From NCBI GenBank assembly GCA_900312665.1, contig ONZQ02000001.1, positions 498,954 to 562,953 on the forward strand: a stretch of 64,000 nucleotides of DNA. Reading direction: 5' to 3'. How positions within the stretch are numbered: position 1 is the first letter of the stretch; every line of letters begins with the position of its first letter. Made by a program: the position numbers and the translations under genes. This document shows, piece after piece, positions 1 through 11,815 of the stretch. Source of the stretch: Cephalotrichum gorgonifer. Lineage: Eukaryota > Ascomycota > Sordariomycetes > Microascales > Microascaceae. Below the pieces are notes generated by a model. The model saw nothing but the letters and a program-made list of their open reading frames with translations. It searched no databases and had not been told where the DNA came from.

Positions 1-52
1 TGTCTCGTCTCCGGCGTCCCCACACCTCCTTCTCCCTGCAACGCCGGATGCA

Positions 53-74
53 CGAGTACTTGTAGGAGTACTCG
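53..74. repeat. Short inverted repeat (CGAGTACT hairpin)
   Basis: CGAGTACT at 53-60 is followed after a 6-bp spacer (TGTAGG) by its exact reverse complement AGTACTCG at 67-74. A near-identical element with the same TTGTAG core lies at 7776-7801, so this is a dispersed element and not a chance palindrome. Function is unknown. Confidence 0.7.
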
Positions 75-601
75 AAGGTGGCCATGACTCCCCAGGAAAC
101 GGCAACGCCGAAACGCCGACATGTCAAGAAAGGTAGGAAGAAAAGCAAAGAAAGTGTGGAGAGGAGGGGTGGGGCGCCGCACACGAGTCCCGCTTGGATA
201 TTCGGGGTACGACCTCGGGCAGCCAGGAAAAGCAGGCCATGTGGACCATCACATCCATCCACACACATGCTGCATCTATAAAATGCAGACGATTTACCTG
301 TGCTACTTCACAGTTACTCCGCCTCTTTTTTATTCCCCGGAGAGGGGAACCGTACTTTTTCTCTGCTTTCTCATTTTTTTTTCTCTTTTTCAATTCGAGA
401 CGGGAAGGGGTCACGGGGGCTGGGGTTTTCCACGGGTATGCCTTCCCAATTGAAGAGGGCGCGTCGTTCCTGCCGTAGTGCCCGACATAGAAAGTCAAAA
501 AATGGAGCCCAACGGGTGTGTTGGGGTATTAGTAGCGGTCTCAGCTTACTTGAACAGGAAGGCCGCACATTGCGGACGTGGATCGTCGGATGGCTGCCGA
601 T

Positions 602-1000
602 NNNNNNNNNNNNNNNNNNNNNNNNNNNNNNNNNNNNNNNNNNNNNNNNNNNNNNNNNNNNNNNNNNNNNNNNNNNNNNNNNNNNNNNNNNNNNNNNNNN
701 NNNNNNNNNNNNNNNNNNNNNNNNNNNNNNNNNNNNNNNNNNNNNNNNNNNNNNNNNNNNNNNNNNNNNNNNNNNNNNNNNNNNNNNNNNNNNNNNNNNN
801 NNNNNNNNNNNNNNNNNNNNNNNNNNNNNNNNNNNNNNNNNNNNNNNNNNNNNNNNNNNNNNNNNNNNNNNNNNNNNNNNNNNNNNNNNNNNNNNNNNNN
901 NNNNNNNNNNNNNNNNNNNNNNNNNNNNNNNNNNNNNNNNNNNNNNNNNNNNNNNNNNNNNNNNNNNNNNNNNNNNNNNNNNNNNNNNNNNNNNNNNNNN
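602..1000. other. Assembly gap (399 N)
   Basis: An unbroken run of N. Nothing can be said about its content, and the real length may differ from the number of N. Confidence 0.99.
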
Positions 1001-3495
1001 TCCTTCCCCTTTGTGGCTGACAGGCTGTCCCTCATCCCAGACACTCTGGGCTTTTGGCCCCCAAACGGCGGAAAGCCGAGGGATGTGATTTTGGCTGCAG
1101 CAGTCCTCCTGGAAGAAGCACCCTGGTCTATGGTGTTCTAGACTCACACCCCCCGACCGGTGGTATATACTTATAATTGTATTCAACTGTTCGCATCCCG
1201 AGATGAAAAAAAATAATGACAGGCTTCGGTTGGAGTCCAGTCCCCTTCTTGGTCGTCGGCTATTCTGCGCCCGTACACGTATGCCCTCCGCCCTCTTCCC
1301 CTCTCCTCCTATTAGGTAATTAGACACGGGACGCTTCCTGCACAGCGATCGATTCGATCCCAAGCTAACAAGATGCGGGGTGCAGAGAAAGGAGCAACCA
1401 CGAGGACGGCCGGAGATGGTGGACTGGGTGCGAAGAGGAGGGGGTGGAAGGCTGCACTTCCCTGGAGGCACGTACAAGTATGCGTCCCGTCCGAGAAGGG
1501 GTTAAGCGGCGGTGACAAGTTGTTCATGGATGTCATATTGCGGGGATTTGGTGAGTATTGACGGGAGAGGGTCGTAGTGGGATCAACATTGTTGTTGTAA
1601 AGCCCAGCCCAACGACGCACCACCCCCCTTGTCTCATCCTAGCCTGGTTGGCACCGATATTCCGCGCTGTAGACATCCGTGGAATATGCGAGTACTTTAC
1701 GGGCGTGGGTATGGAAGAGCTCGTGGGCACTTTCCCGTCCTTGACATGTCACTCCTGGGCGGAAACGCAGTGTCGGATACGACCTCGTCCATTGGGCCTT
1801 CCCCTTCCATCCCACCCAACCATATGTTATTTCCGTCCCTTCCCCCACCCAACCCCCTACCCCGCATGTGGAAGACGCGGAGATGGAGGGGAGACCGCTT
1901 CGCGACGAACCGCAGTTGCTGGAAGCCATAGACGAGTTGGAGGGAGGGGCGCGTTCGGAAGAAAGACCAAGTCGGAAAAGGAGAGACAGCGTCGTAAAGA
2001 GTAAAGTAACACCCCGCATGGAAGCGTCTGCATGCTCATGCTCATCATGTTCATGCTCTCCACCCCTCACCTTGCACACTCGGACCCTTGTTCCTTGCTG
2101 CCATGGTTGATCCTCCCAGATCCATTGTTATACGCCGTTCTGAAGGCGAAGAAGTAGCAAAACTACTCATACGAGTAGCGATTAGACCCAAAAGGAAGGG
2201 GCTGCGTTGCTCTGCAGGATCGGGGATCCCATAGGGGCACCGAGGATTCGAGTTACACTACATCCTTCTGCCGTCGTCCCATTCATTCCCATCCTGCTGC
2301 GTGGAGTCGACCCCGCGTTGTTTCGGTTCCCAAAAAAAAAAGTTGAAAATACTACCTGTTCCCTGCATATTGGGTGCTGGGCTAGGTCATGTGGCTGGAG
2401 GAAGAGATGGAGGTAAGCTTGCGAAGTGTTGGTCGACTTTGGATTGAATAAGGCCCCACTGCAGACAAGATCCAGTTCGTCCGTCCGCCATAACCTCCTC
2501 CCTCGCTTCTTTCCGGGCAGACAGCCAGAGCAGGTGCCGCTTGTTATAGGAGCGGCGTCGGCTGGTATGACCTTAATGGAGTTGATACAGGTGATCAACA
2601 TGGGAACCACTTCTGCCTCGTTCCCGTCCCCCCTTGCTGAGCGGGTGACCCCTTAGTATTGGGCACAGTTTCGGATGATGCCGGCCCAACTCCTGCTCTC
2701 ACGAGGCCGTCAGCCCGGCCTCGGATATCCGATAATACGGTATCGTGTTTTTGACGAGCAGTCATGTCAAGTCTCACAGGCAGGTAAAGACTTGAATGCC
2801 TTTCTTGGGCACTCTTTGCTTGTAAAGAATAATCTCTAAAATGTATTTTGTCCTTTCTCATCAAAAGAGGCTATATGCTAAAGCAGACCAAAAAAAAAGG
2901 AAGACGTATTCAAAAGGAGAGAGTAAAAGAAAAGAAATCTTTGTGGAAACCCAAGAAATGCAAGAAAACCCCGGGAGACGCCGTGACGTCCCCTTTTTTG
3001 ACCCTCGTAGTAGTCGTGACAGATGACAGAATGACAGACCCGCATTTTCGTATCCCGCTCGCCCATCCCTCATTACCATTAAACCTTCTCCACATATCGC
3101 ATACCAACCAACGGAATAGACCCGATGAGGCTGTGCTGCGCGTTGTCGTTGTCGTCGTACTGCGGTGCTGTCCTCCCCTCCTCCATCCCATTTCCCCTCT
3201 CTCCTCTCTGGCAGACGCACACGCACGCGAATGCTCCGAGGCAATAAGGATGCGGGGAAACGGGGAACGAGTGGAGCTGGAGGCCATGAAACTACTCGTC
3301 GCACGGCCCACCGGTCCCATTCGACTCAAAGGGAGTGGCCCATATTGTCTGGGAACAACGCACCCCCAAACGCCAAGCGAAGCTTGCGTTCGCTACCACC
3401 CCTCTTTCTCACTTCCATTGGCAATAGCCCCACATTCCCCGCTCTTCTCCTCGTTCCGTCGAGCCCCCCACCCCCCTCCCATCGACCCCATCCTG

Positions 3496-4509
3496 TCACC
3501 TCGATCCGGCCAACTCCGCCTCCTCAAGTGACCTCTCCAGCTTGACGATGGAGTCGAAGCCCGTCGCGATGCGCTCCATCTCGGGTCCCGAGGGCGCCGA
3601 GCACGGCTTCCTTGGCACCCCCCCGTAGTTGGAGAAGTGCACCATGGCGGCCTTGACCCCCGCGAAGCCCGTCTGGATGGCGGTCCAGTCCGCCTTCGCC
3701 AGGGCCGCCTGCATCTGCCTCGCCTCGACCATCCTCCCCTGCTCGTAGAGCCTCATGACGCGCACGCAGCACCTCGGCGCGATGTTCGCGAGCCCCGAGA
3801 TCGTCCCGTTGCCCCCCACCACCTGCCCCTGCAGGATGAAGTCTGCGCTGCCGCCCGAGACGAAGAACCCCTCGGGGACGTCCGCCACGAGCCGGGCGAG
3901 CTTCCCCGTGTTCCCGCACGTGAGCTTGACGCCCAGGACGTTGGGGTGCTGCGCGATGCGGAGGATGGTGTCAGAGCTGAGGTCCCTCCCGGACGCCGCC
4001 GCGGGGAAGTTGTACACCAGGACCGGAATGGGGCTGCGGTCCGCCACGTCGTAGAAGAAGTCCACGACCTTGTTGTCGTCGAGGAGCGAGTTGTAGTAGC
4101 TGGGCGGCAGGATGAGAGCGTGCGTGGCGCCCGCCTTGGCGGCGTCAATGCAGAGCTCAATGGCCTCGCGTGTGGACTGGGCGCCGCAGCCAGCGATGAG
4201 AGGGATGCGGTTGTCACTGCCCTCGTGGAGGATGGCGTCGCGCGCGACGCGGATCATGGCGGCGCGCTCCGCGTGGGAGAGGTGCACAGCCTCGCCATTG
4301 GATCCGTGAATGACGATTCCCGCCACACCGGCATCAATGAGGCGGATGATGTGGCGCTCGAGTGTCGCTGAGTCCACATCCTCGTTTGGTGTGAAGAAGG
4401 CTAGGGAGGGGACGTAGACACCGTCGGGGAGGCGGAGGTGGGGAGCCTTGGGGGCTCCCATCTCCTCAGTGTGGTATTGGGGGGGCGGGGTGAGTGCCAT
4501 CGAGGTCAT
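3496..4509 (-). CDS. DapA/HOGA-family class I aldolase (2-oxo acid aldolase)
   Basis: Single-exon protein of 337 aa with the (beta/alpha)8 fold of the dihydrodipicolinate synthase/N-acetylneuraminate lyase superfamily. Visible hallmarks are the carboxylate-binding loop GSNGE (residues 69-73), the catalytic tyrosine in VLVYNFP (Y166) and the Schiff-base lysine in GVKLTCGN (K195). Fungi make lysine by the alpha-aminoadipate route, so true dihydrodipicolinate synthase is unlikely. Fungal members of the family include aldolases for 4-hydroxy-2-oxoglutarate and for 2-keto-3-deoxy sugar acids from galacturonate or rhamnose breakdown; the sequence alone does not choose between them. The start ATG at 4509 is preferred; a second in-frame ATG lies at 4500. 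A GT microsatellite lies just upstream in the leader. There is no signal peptide, so it is probably cytosolic or mitochondrial. Confidence 0.88.
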   Translation of the reverse strand: MTSMALTPPPQYHTEEMGAPKAPHLRLPDGVYVPSLAFFTPNEDVDSATLERHIIRLIDAGVAGIVIHGSNGEAVHLSHAERAAMIRVARDAILHEGSDNRIPLIAGCGAQSTREAIELCIDAAKAGATHALILPPSYYNSLLDDNKVVDFFYDVADRSPIPVLVYNFPAAASGRDLSSDTILRIAQHPNVLGVKLTCGNTGKLARLVADVPEGFFVSGGSADFILQGQVVGGNGTISGLANIAPRCCVRVMRLYEQGRMVEARQMQAALAKADWTAIQTGFAGVKAAMVHFSNYGGVPRKPCSAPSGPEMERIATGFDSIVKLERSLEEAELAGSR

Positions 4510-4545
4510 GGTGTGGGGAAGTTGGAGATCTCTGGAGATGTGTTG

Positions 4546-4580
4546 TGGTGTGTGTGTATGTGTGTGTGTGTGTGTATGTG
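4546..4580. repeat. GT/TG microsatellite in leader of the aldolase gene
   Basis: An almost pure (TG)n tract with two TATG interruptions. It begins 37 bp upstream of the aldolase ATG, so it is probably in the 5' UTR or core promoter. Confidence 0.85.
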
Positions 4581-7500
4581 CTCGTTGGCGCACAGTTGAA
4601 TGTTAAAGTTGGAGGAGGGATTCCGGTCTAGGTGAGGAATTGGAGGGAGAATAGGTACTGTATTGTCAAGTAGTAGGAATTGGATGATTGAATTGATGAT
4701 TTTCTGGAGGAGGAGGAGTGTATCGGGTGACTGATGATGATATCTAGGAAAATCTGGGAATAGGGAGGGAAACGCTCCTGGCTTTATACTCCTACGAGCA
4801 GATGAGAATGCCGTTTGGCCAAGCGTGACCAAGTAAAGGGGGGTGTCTAACAACTTCAACGCTAGAGGACTCGTGTACTCCTACTCATAAGTTTTTCGAT
4901 GATAGAACAGGGATGGACCCGTTCGCCCCTTGATACAATAACGCCGGGGTATGTCAACGGACCGGTCCACAAGAGGACGGAACGATAATACTGGTCCTTT
5001 TTTTTCTTCCTTTTTTCAGGCCAAGGAACACGCCAGCATTCCGGCAGGGCAAAGTTAGCCCCAATTAGCTTCCTACATATCCTAGCTTACATGTATGGGG
5101 TACTGCAGTGGCTCGTAGTGGAGCCTTTGGTGACGGCGGGCTGCCCAGAGACGGCAAGACGTCAGAACATTGAAACTACGCGTACGGGTGGGGTGTGCCA
5201 AGGTAAAAAGTTGGAAACAAAACGAAGCCCGAGACCCGGGATCGCATTGTGCAGAATGCCATTTGCCCAGCTACTGTGGTACCTGTATACTCTCGAGTTG
5301 GTACCCGCTACGACGCCGTGGGCCAAGTGCAATAATTCCCAGTATGTTGGGGCGTGGACTCGGCTGGGGCAATTACCCTAGAGGGGGGTGGGAAAGGTAG
5401 GATGGTGGTACGGGGTGGGGATGTGTGCTGGAGCTGATGCAGGACCCAAGCACACATGATTACGTTGAGTGCGACTATTATTCGTCGCTCCCAGCTTGGG
5501 AGAGGTTTACCCCGGCCGGGGTAGGCGATCGGAGGAGGGGGGTATTATGGAGTACAAGTACACACCCCCGCGCAAAGGGGTGCCAATATCACGAAGCGCA
5601 AATTAATGTGGGCGTGGGCTAGGGAGAAGGGACAACCAGACTGTGGGTCTGGGTCGCCGGCGTGGGGGTGGAGCACGGAACACGAGTACATACAGCTTGA
5701 GGCTACGGAGGAGGAGGGGGCAAGAGGGGGAGGGGCGAAAAGGAACGAAAGAACAAAAATAGTCTCGTCGTATCATGTGCTTTTGGGCAGAGTATTATGT
5801 TCGCTGTTTTCAGCTAATTACCGAGACGGAAAAGGGGAGGATGGGCGGGGAATGGGTGTAGGGTGTCGTTCTGGCGCATGAGTTGTGAGGAACGGGCAAC
5901 GCACCTCAGGCTTGATTAGGAAGAAAAGATGGAAAAAAGGGGGGGGGGGGACATGTCGAAGCTCTCTTGATGACTTGTAGAGTCGCTCTACACTTCTCCA
6001 TCCCCCGATGTACTCGGCATTCGCGAAACCTAGAGCCGCTCACAATCCAGGATCTCTCGCTCCGTAACCGCACAATGAACCATGTCCGACTTTCGTCACG
6101 ATGGCGTCGTTGGGAACAGGGGTCCTCCCGTTCCTCGGGACAGGTACGAGTACGTGGGGAGGCTCTTCCCTCCCCCCACCCTTTTTTTAATATTCCGCGC
6201 CCCTCTTGGCTACGACTTTTTCTTTCCTCTTTCAAAGGGGATGGATATTACAAGCTAATCATGTGTCGAGGTACGAAGTACGAGAGTACTTGTCTGGTCC
6301 TGCAGATTCTTCGTCAGTCAATTTACCCCCATGCAAGTCAGTCCAAGAAAAAAGCGGTACGGTAACTACGCGGGTCGACCGTGTTGAGACTCTCAACGAG
6401 GCCTCCCGTAGTCTTTCTGGCATTTCTACCAGGCTTGGAGGTGGTCGGTTGGACAAAGGCTGACTATAAGCGATACTTGTATAATACCTACCATGCACGA
6501 TGATACAAGCCACGTTGGTTTTGGGCAGCTTGGGACAGGAATTTGATGCAGGGAGTGTTGACTCGTTGCTAGATTGGGACATTGTGGCTGGGTATGTTGC
6601 CGGGCGCGTGACCCTTTGACGGTAGTAGTCGGGAGTGGAGTGGCTGTTTGATGCCGGGAAGAAGACGCTCATTGGGTAGCAGGGAAGATGCGGAAACTTC
6701 GGTAGTAAGTAGGCTTGAGAAATCCTAAGTAGTGTGTGTGTAATATCGTGTACTTTAAATTGCCATGTTGAACTTTTGAAGCCTGTAATGCCGGACACAA
6801 TCGGACATAGGCGGGTATGATCTCGACTCGGGAAGGATTTTGTGAATAAACTCATATGTATGGGTTTATAATTATAGGGTAATTTAAACGGAACCTGGTG
6901 TCGATGAATTGGGGGCGGTTGTCCAAGTAAATCCTCGTACTATTACTCCGTATGCGGCGGCGCATTGTGGAGCGTTCTCCGGACGGATGGGCACCACATA
7001 TTGCTCTTGGGACCGGAACAGCCGGCTTGCATCGCACCCGATGGTTTGACTACGGCTACGGAGTACGGCCACAATACAAGGTACGAAAGTACTACTCGGC
7101 TCCGAACAGGACAAACATCAACTGACTGCACAAGTGCTCGGTTTGTACCGTTCCGAGCCCAACCAGGCGGCTCCCGAAGCCCTGGTCACGAGACACACTT
7201 GACCTCCTCTCAACCTCTCAGGCTCCAGGAGACTTGAATTTTCCACGTCTTCAATCCCAAGGAAAGGGACTAACCAACCCAGACTCTTTGGATTGTCCGT
7301 GCAGTGCATCCGTACCGCGCGGGGTGAAGCCACAATATCCAGTTCCCGTGCCCAATGGATGGGCATCCAAGGAACAACTAGGGAAGAAAAAGGTGCATGT
7401 CATCGAAACCCTGGATTCGGAGTCGCGGGGACGGACCAGGTCGTGGAGCGGGCCTGGTTTTGGTGTCCGTGCGCCCCTTCCCCTTCCCTCCCCATTGCCT

Positions 7501-7775
7501 TCGCCGCTCTCCACCATTTCAGTGGGGCGACAGCTCCTTCCTCGTATGATGGATCCTGGAGGGGCGATCAATGGACCCCCACGCCCTTAAGCTTAGCGTC
7601 GTACTCCATTCTCGCTCGTTGGTCATCTTTGTCACATCCATATGTCGGGTCAGAATGCCCCGCGGAAATCGCTGATCAAGCCTGCCAGGAAAGGGGGGCA
7701 AACCAAAGAGGAAAAAAATGCACCACTCCTCCCTCAAGTACTCCTACCCGTATTTGTGCCCTCGTACTTGACGGG

Positions 7776-7801
7776 TACGAGTACTTGTAGAGGTACTCGT
7801 A
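7776..7801. repeat. Perfect 9-bp inverted repeat (TACGAGTAC hairpin)
   Basis: TACGAGTAC at 7776-7784 and its exact reverse complement GTACTCGTA at 7793-7801 flank an 8-bp spacer, TTGTAGAG. Arms and spacer closely match the element at 53-74, which defines a dispersed hairpin family. It is non-coding in any model I can support. Confidence 0.75.
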
Positions 7802-8623
7802 GGTCATTTATTATGGATGTGGATGATGCCCACCATCGTCGATGCTGCGTTTTGGATACGAGTATCTGATGTGACGATGCCGCCTGGCAGTATTGGCTAC
7901 AGCACTAGTACATGTAGATTATTTCGTGCGTAAGGTCAGTCCCTATCCCCGTCGCCGTCTTCCACCTTTACATCAATTGACTTGGCCTGAGAACATACGA
8001 GCACGACGAAGAGAAGGCTCCGACACCTGGCGGAGGCTCACAGCAAGCGTCAACACACCCTCCCGCTTGTATTAGGTATGTGCTCGTCGCCGCTGTTTTC
8101 TTTTAGAGCGGCTGCGACATTGCTACAGAGTACACGAAGGCGTATCGATGTAGCTCGGTTATTATATCACGTGTTGCATCTTCGCAGGGCGGCGAACACT
8201 TACTACCCCCACCGTACCCCTCATAGCCGTCGAACCATTCAAAATGAATGAACCGCCTGAAGCTGGGGCGAATGCGCACAGCCCGCTCCTTGATAAGCCG
8301 CATGTGAGATCAGGACCGGCCCCTCTCTACATACTACCTATTATTCTCCTCCTCCATTCTCCATCGGAATTGCATCTTTCCTAGCAATCACACGATCGAC
8401 CCCGAGGATCGGTCTGCGGATACGTACGGCACCATACGTGCAAGATTGGTCGTAAGCCGCGGATAGCCTGGACCACCCGCAAAGTCTCACATTCTATCCT
8501 CGTGGACCGCCTTCATTTTCGATTGACTCGTGGTCAAATGTGGTTTTGCTAGCCCCTGAACACAAAGACCAGTTATTCAACCGTACCCTTGCCGAGAGCC
8601 CGAGAATCGACATGCGCCAAGCT

Positions 8624-8642
8624 GGGTGGGTGGGTGGGTGGG
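8624..8642 (+). other. Potential G-quadruplex (five GGG tracts, T loops)
   Basis: Five consecutive GGG tracts separated by single T residues, followed by (GT)n. Single-nucleotide loops are the classical arrangement for a very stable parallel quadruplex. It lies in gene-poor sequence with no gene nearby. Confidence 0.7.
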
Positions 8643-11600
8643 TGTGTGTGAGTACGACATGCGTGGGAGACCGAGGGGGTGACCAAGGACGACCACTGAT
8701 TTGGTTGGCAAGGGGGGGGGTTTGGGATGGCGGGGAGATCCCTGACCCAGGACTGTGGCTCTGGAATCAGTTCACGGACACCCTCCCCTGCGCAACCCTT
8801 GCTCAAGTTGGGGGTTAAGTCGGAACAAGTCTCAAGTGATGCCCCCCGCGCGGCTAGCGCCCCTTTTTTCGAGGGACCAATCGTGCCGGCGTATTTCCCG
8901 TCCCCTAATCTGGCAATTTGTATTTCCTATTCACGATTAGCTTCCCTGAAAAGCCCCGTCGACTGATACTCCATAATTCACTATTACGACGAGCTAAAGC
9001 AAAAGAAGCCCAGCCCAGAGCTCGCTAACCCCCACCGCGAAGCGAAAGGTCCATGGGTGCATGAGAGACACCCCCCCTCCTTCGACATGATAGCTTCCCT
9101 CCCTCAACCACCGCCACAACATGCAGAACGACGAGAGAGGCAACCGCGGGGTGTCCGAGAACCAGGAATCAGTGATCTGCGTATCATCTGGTTGGACCTC
9201 GAGCAAGGAAACTGGACTGTTCCCCCAGGAAGGGGGGGGGATCAGGAACGACAACCTGCAGATTGCTCGTCTCACGTGAGATGCGTGGGGGCCAGTCTCG
9301 CTCGATGAATGGCAGGTCGCGAACGACAGAAAGGGTGTTCTGTTCTCCACACGTAGTTCTCCTACCCCATTGGCCATGGGCGAAGCGCCGCGAATATTTA
9401 CTTGAACGAGAAGGCGAGGTGCATGGGTCGTCCACCACCCCCCACCCCCACCTTCCATTTGCTAACTAGGAGTCCCCTTTTCTTTCAACACTCGCTCTGG
9501 TGACGATGGGTCAACTTTCCTTCCCCACCGAGTTTGATCGTTTTCCCGCCTCCTATCCCCTTTAAGGGCTTTAGCCTCGTTCTCGTTGGGGGGCACAATT
9601 TCCGCGATTGGCTGGGCCATCTTGCCCCTGGCACATCGTCGATTCAAGGTCTCGGAGATCCCCATTTTCTCGGCTCGCCCTCGATCTCTCGCGCACTCCA
9701 CGTTTTCTTGTCTTTTAGGCTTCCGGCGACTCTCTCAGGACAGACGAGACGAGAAGAAAAAGTTCCGCACCCCCGGGGACAGGGTCCCATACCTGATCTT
9801 CTCACCCCTCTCTTCCCCACCCCACGAACGAAAGTTTGGGGATTCCCTGGTCCATTTCAGGCAGTTAGGATGAATGAGCCTCACCTCACCGTCTTTTTTA
9901 ATCCCTGTAGGGGCCCATGGATCGATGACGCGGCACGTTCTGAGTAGCCCAAACGAAGGCGTGGTCCAGGGCTCGGCCTGGCCTACAGGGAAGTTCAGTG
10001 GCGTCCAAGGGCGAATGTGCGAGTCTTCGCTCCACGTTGCAGCGTTCTACGGCGTCGCTGGCGAGGGTGGTCGACAGCCTGCTCGTCGTACCTCCTCGTG
10101 GCACCAGCACCGGTTGCCAAATGGTGCCTAAGAGGCGCTGATGCCGTGGCTAGGAAGGAGTACCTACCCCTTCTGCTTGGGTCTGCCTGAGCAGTGGTCT
10201 CTCCTATCCTACCGGAAGAGTGGCGGTGTGAATAGACGCCCCCGAGCTCCATCTCCCCGCTTCTCCTCGTATCCGACCGCCGTTGGGGCGAATCGGCATC
10301 CTCATTACGGGGAGAAGGCCGCGATGCATGCGGGAAGGCAGTATTACTGGGGGATGTCACACGTTCGCAGGCCTATCCCCATAGCCCCCACTCAACTTGG
10401 GCGTGGTACAGCATCAGTCAAAAACGGAGTGTTTGATGGAGTGTTCGACCTTGTTCGGACCCACGAAGACAACCTTCCAAGCTCCAGCTCTACATGATTC
10501 CATGAGGGCTAAGGAATAATATGATGTCAGCGTGCCTCGGAGGACCGCCGTCGTGTCCTCTTTGGTGCTCCCTTAGAGAACATGTCTGGGTCCCGAACTC
10601 TGTTTCTGTTGGCGGGAGTTCCCGGTCTGTGGCGTCCTGTGCATCTGCGCCCAGAAGTACTCTGGAGGCGACGTACCTTCCAAACCGGGATTGTTGCAGG
10701 TTAGGGCGGATGCGAACTGGAGCGTCTCAGCCTATGCTTGAGCAGTGGCCTCTCGTATTGGGGGCGGGGGCGGGGGGTGCTGCTCAACCTGCGAACTGAG
10801 CAGGGCGAGATTCAGCCCGAGCATAACCCGAATGATCTCTGCAGGTGCATGAGCAGCAACTGTTCGGCTACGATCTCCGAGTTGGCCTAGGGAGGGTATT
10901 CCCACCGGCTCCACTTCTTAAAAGGTGCAAGATCAAGCGTCTTGTGACTGACGAGAACATTCCTAGTGGGCCTGTGAAACTTCTTCCAACGAAATGCCGA
11001 GGCCCTTTGCGACGTGGAAGGACAGGCACGTTCCAGACGAAGTAACGTGCAAGAAGGTACCTAGCGGCCGTATATGGATTTTGAGGTACCGATATTATTC
11101 GGCGTTGGCAGGGACTACCGGCCTCCACGATTCTAACATGAACGTTGGCGCCATCGGCCTCAAGTCTTGGTGGAGAGTACTAGAATGCTTGTATCAATTG
11201 ACCTCCCATTCACCCCAGGAATCGCTCGTCCACATGTCGATGTTCACTCTGAGACTCACTGCGCCCTCATCCTCGAGCAGGGCCATTCTGAGAGAGCAAA
11301 TGTACGGCGACACCCGGCCGGAACAGTGCTGTGTGACTGCGCGCCCCGTCCCGGGCACCTCTAACTGAACGTGTTTAGGTTAAAGTCGGGTAATGAGGAG
11401 ATCCGATGCCAGGGTCGCTTGGACATGCGGCAAAAAGGGGCGGATTGGGTGAAAAAGTTAAACTACTGTTCTCAATCTTTCTGCAAGCCGTGACGTAGAC
11501 CACCTATTGCTGTCCGTCACCCATAGATCAGAACATAGTAGAGGGAAAGTGTTATTACTCTGACCTTTCGGCTTGCTGAATATTGGCACGAGGAAAACAA

Positions 11601-11815
11601 GGGTATCATGAGCGCCTGTGGAATACGGTGTTTGACAATCTAGAAGGAACAGCCTTGAGCCGTATGATATTATCTCGATCGTTCCTCCATCCACAGATGC
11701 AGTCTTCTAGCTCCATTTTCTCCGCTAACAAATACATGGTATCGTGATCCTTCTTCGTGGCGCCTCAACCCCCAGATCAAATGCGGTTATCCAACCCCGG
11801 TCCATTCAGCCAAAT

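Larger units (their letters stand above)
1..3495. other. Gene-poor stretch, no supported gene
   Basis: I see no conserved coding region on either strand. The longest open frames either run through the N gap or have no recognisable domain, signal peptide or splice logic. The stretch holds a short hairpin repeat near position 53, an N gap at 602-1000, and low-complexity pyrimidine/purine tracts. Its right end is the 3' flank of the minus-strand aldolase gene. Confidence 0.6.
4581..11815. other. 7-kb gene-poor region
   Basis: I find no credible gene on either strand. Open frames are short, mutually overlapping and without recognisable domains or consistent splice sites. The region holds G-rich and C-rich tracts (for example poly-G at about 5940), several dispersed TACGAGTAC-type palindromes (about 5680, 6145, 6275, 7085, 7776) and a G-quadruplex-type array at 8624. 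Some frames at 9.9-11.4 kb may be decayed genes, but I cannot identify them. Confidence 0.55.

Noticed and set aside
300..1477. Long frames on both strands across 300-1477
   Set aside because: They are open only because they run through 399 N; the flanking parts show no domain or conserved pattern.
3496..4509. Calling the aldolase a dihydrodipicolinate synthase of lysine synthesis
   Set aside because: Fungi use the alpha-aminoadipate route; the fold is shared by several other 2-oxo acid aldolases.
9895..10360. A second decayed copy of the trypsin-fold gene
   Set aside because: Only an 18-bp string (GAGTAGCCCAnACGAAGG) is shared with 13111-13128; the sequence on either side does not follow the same protein.
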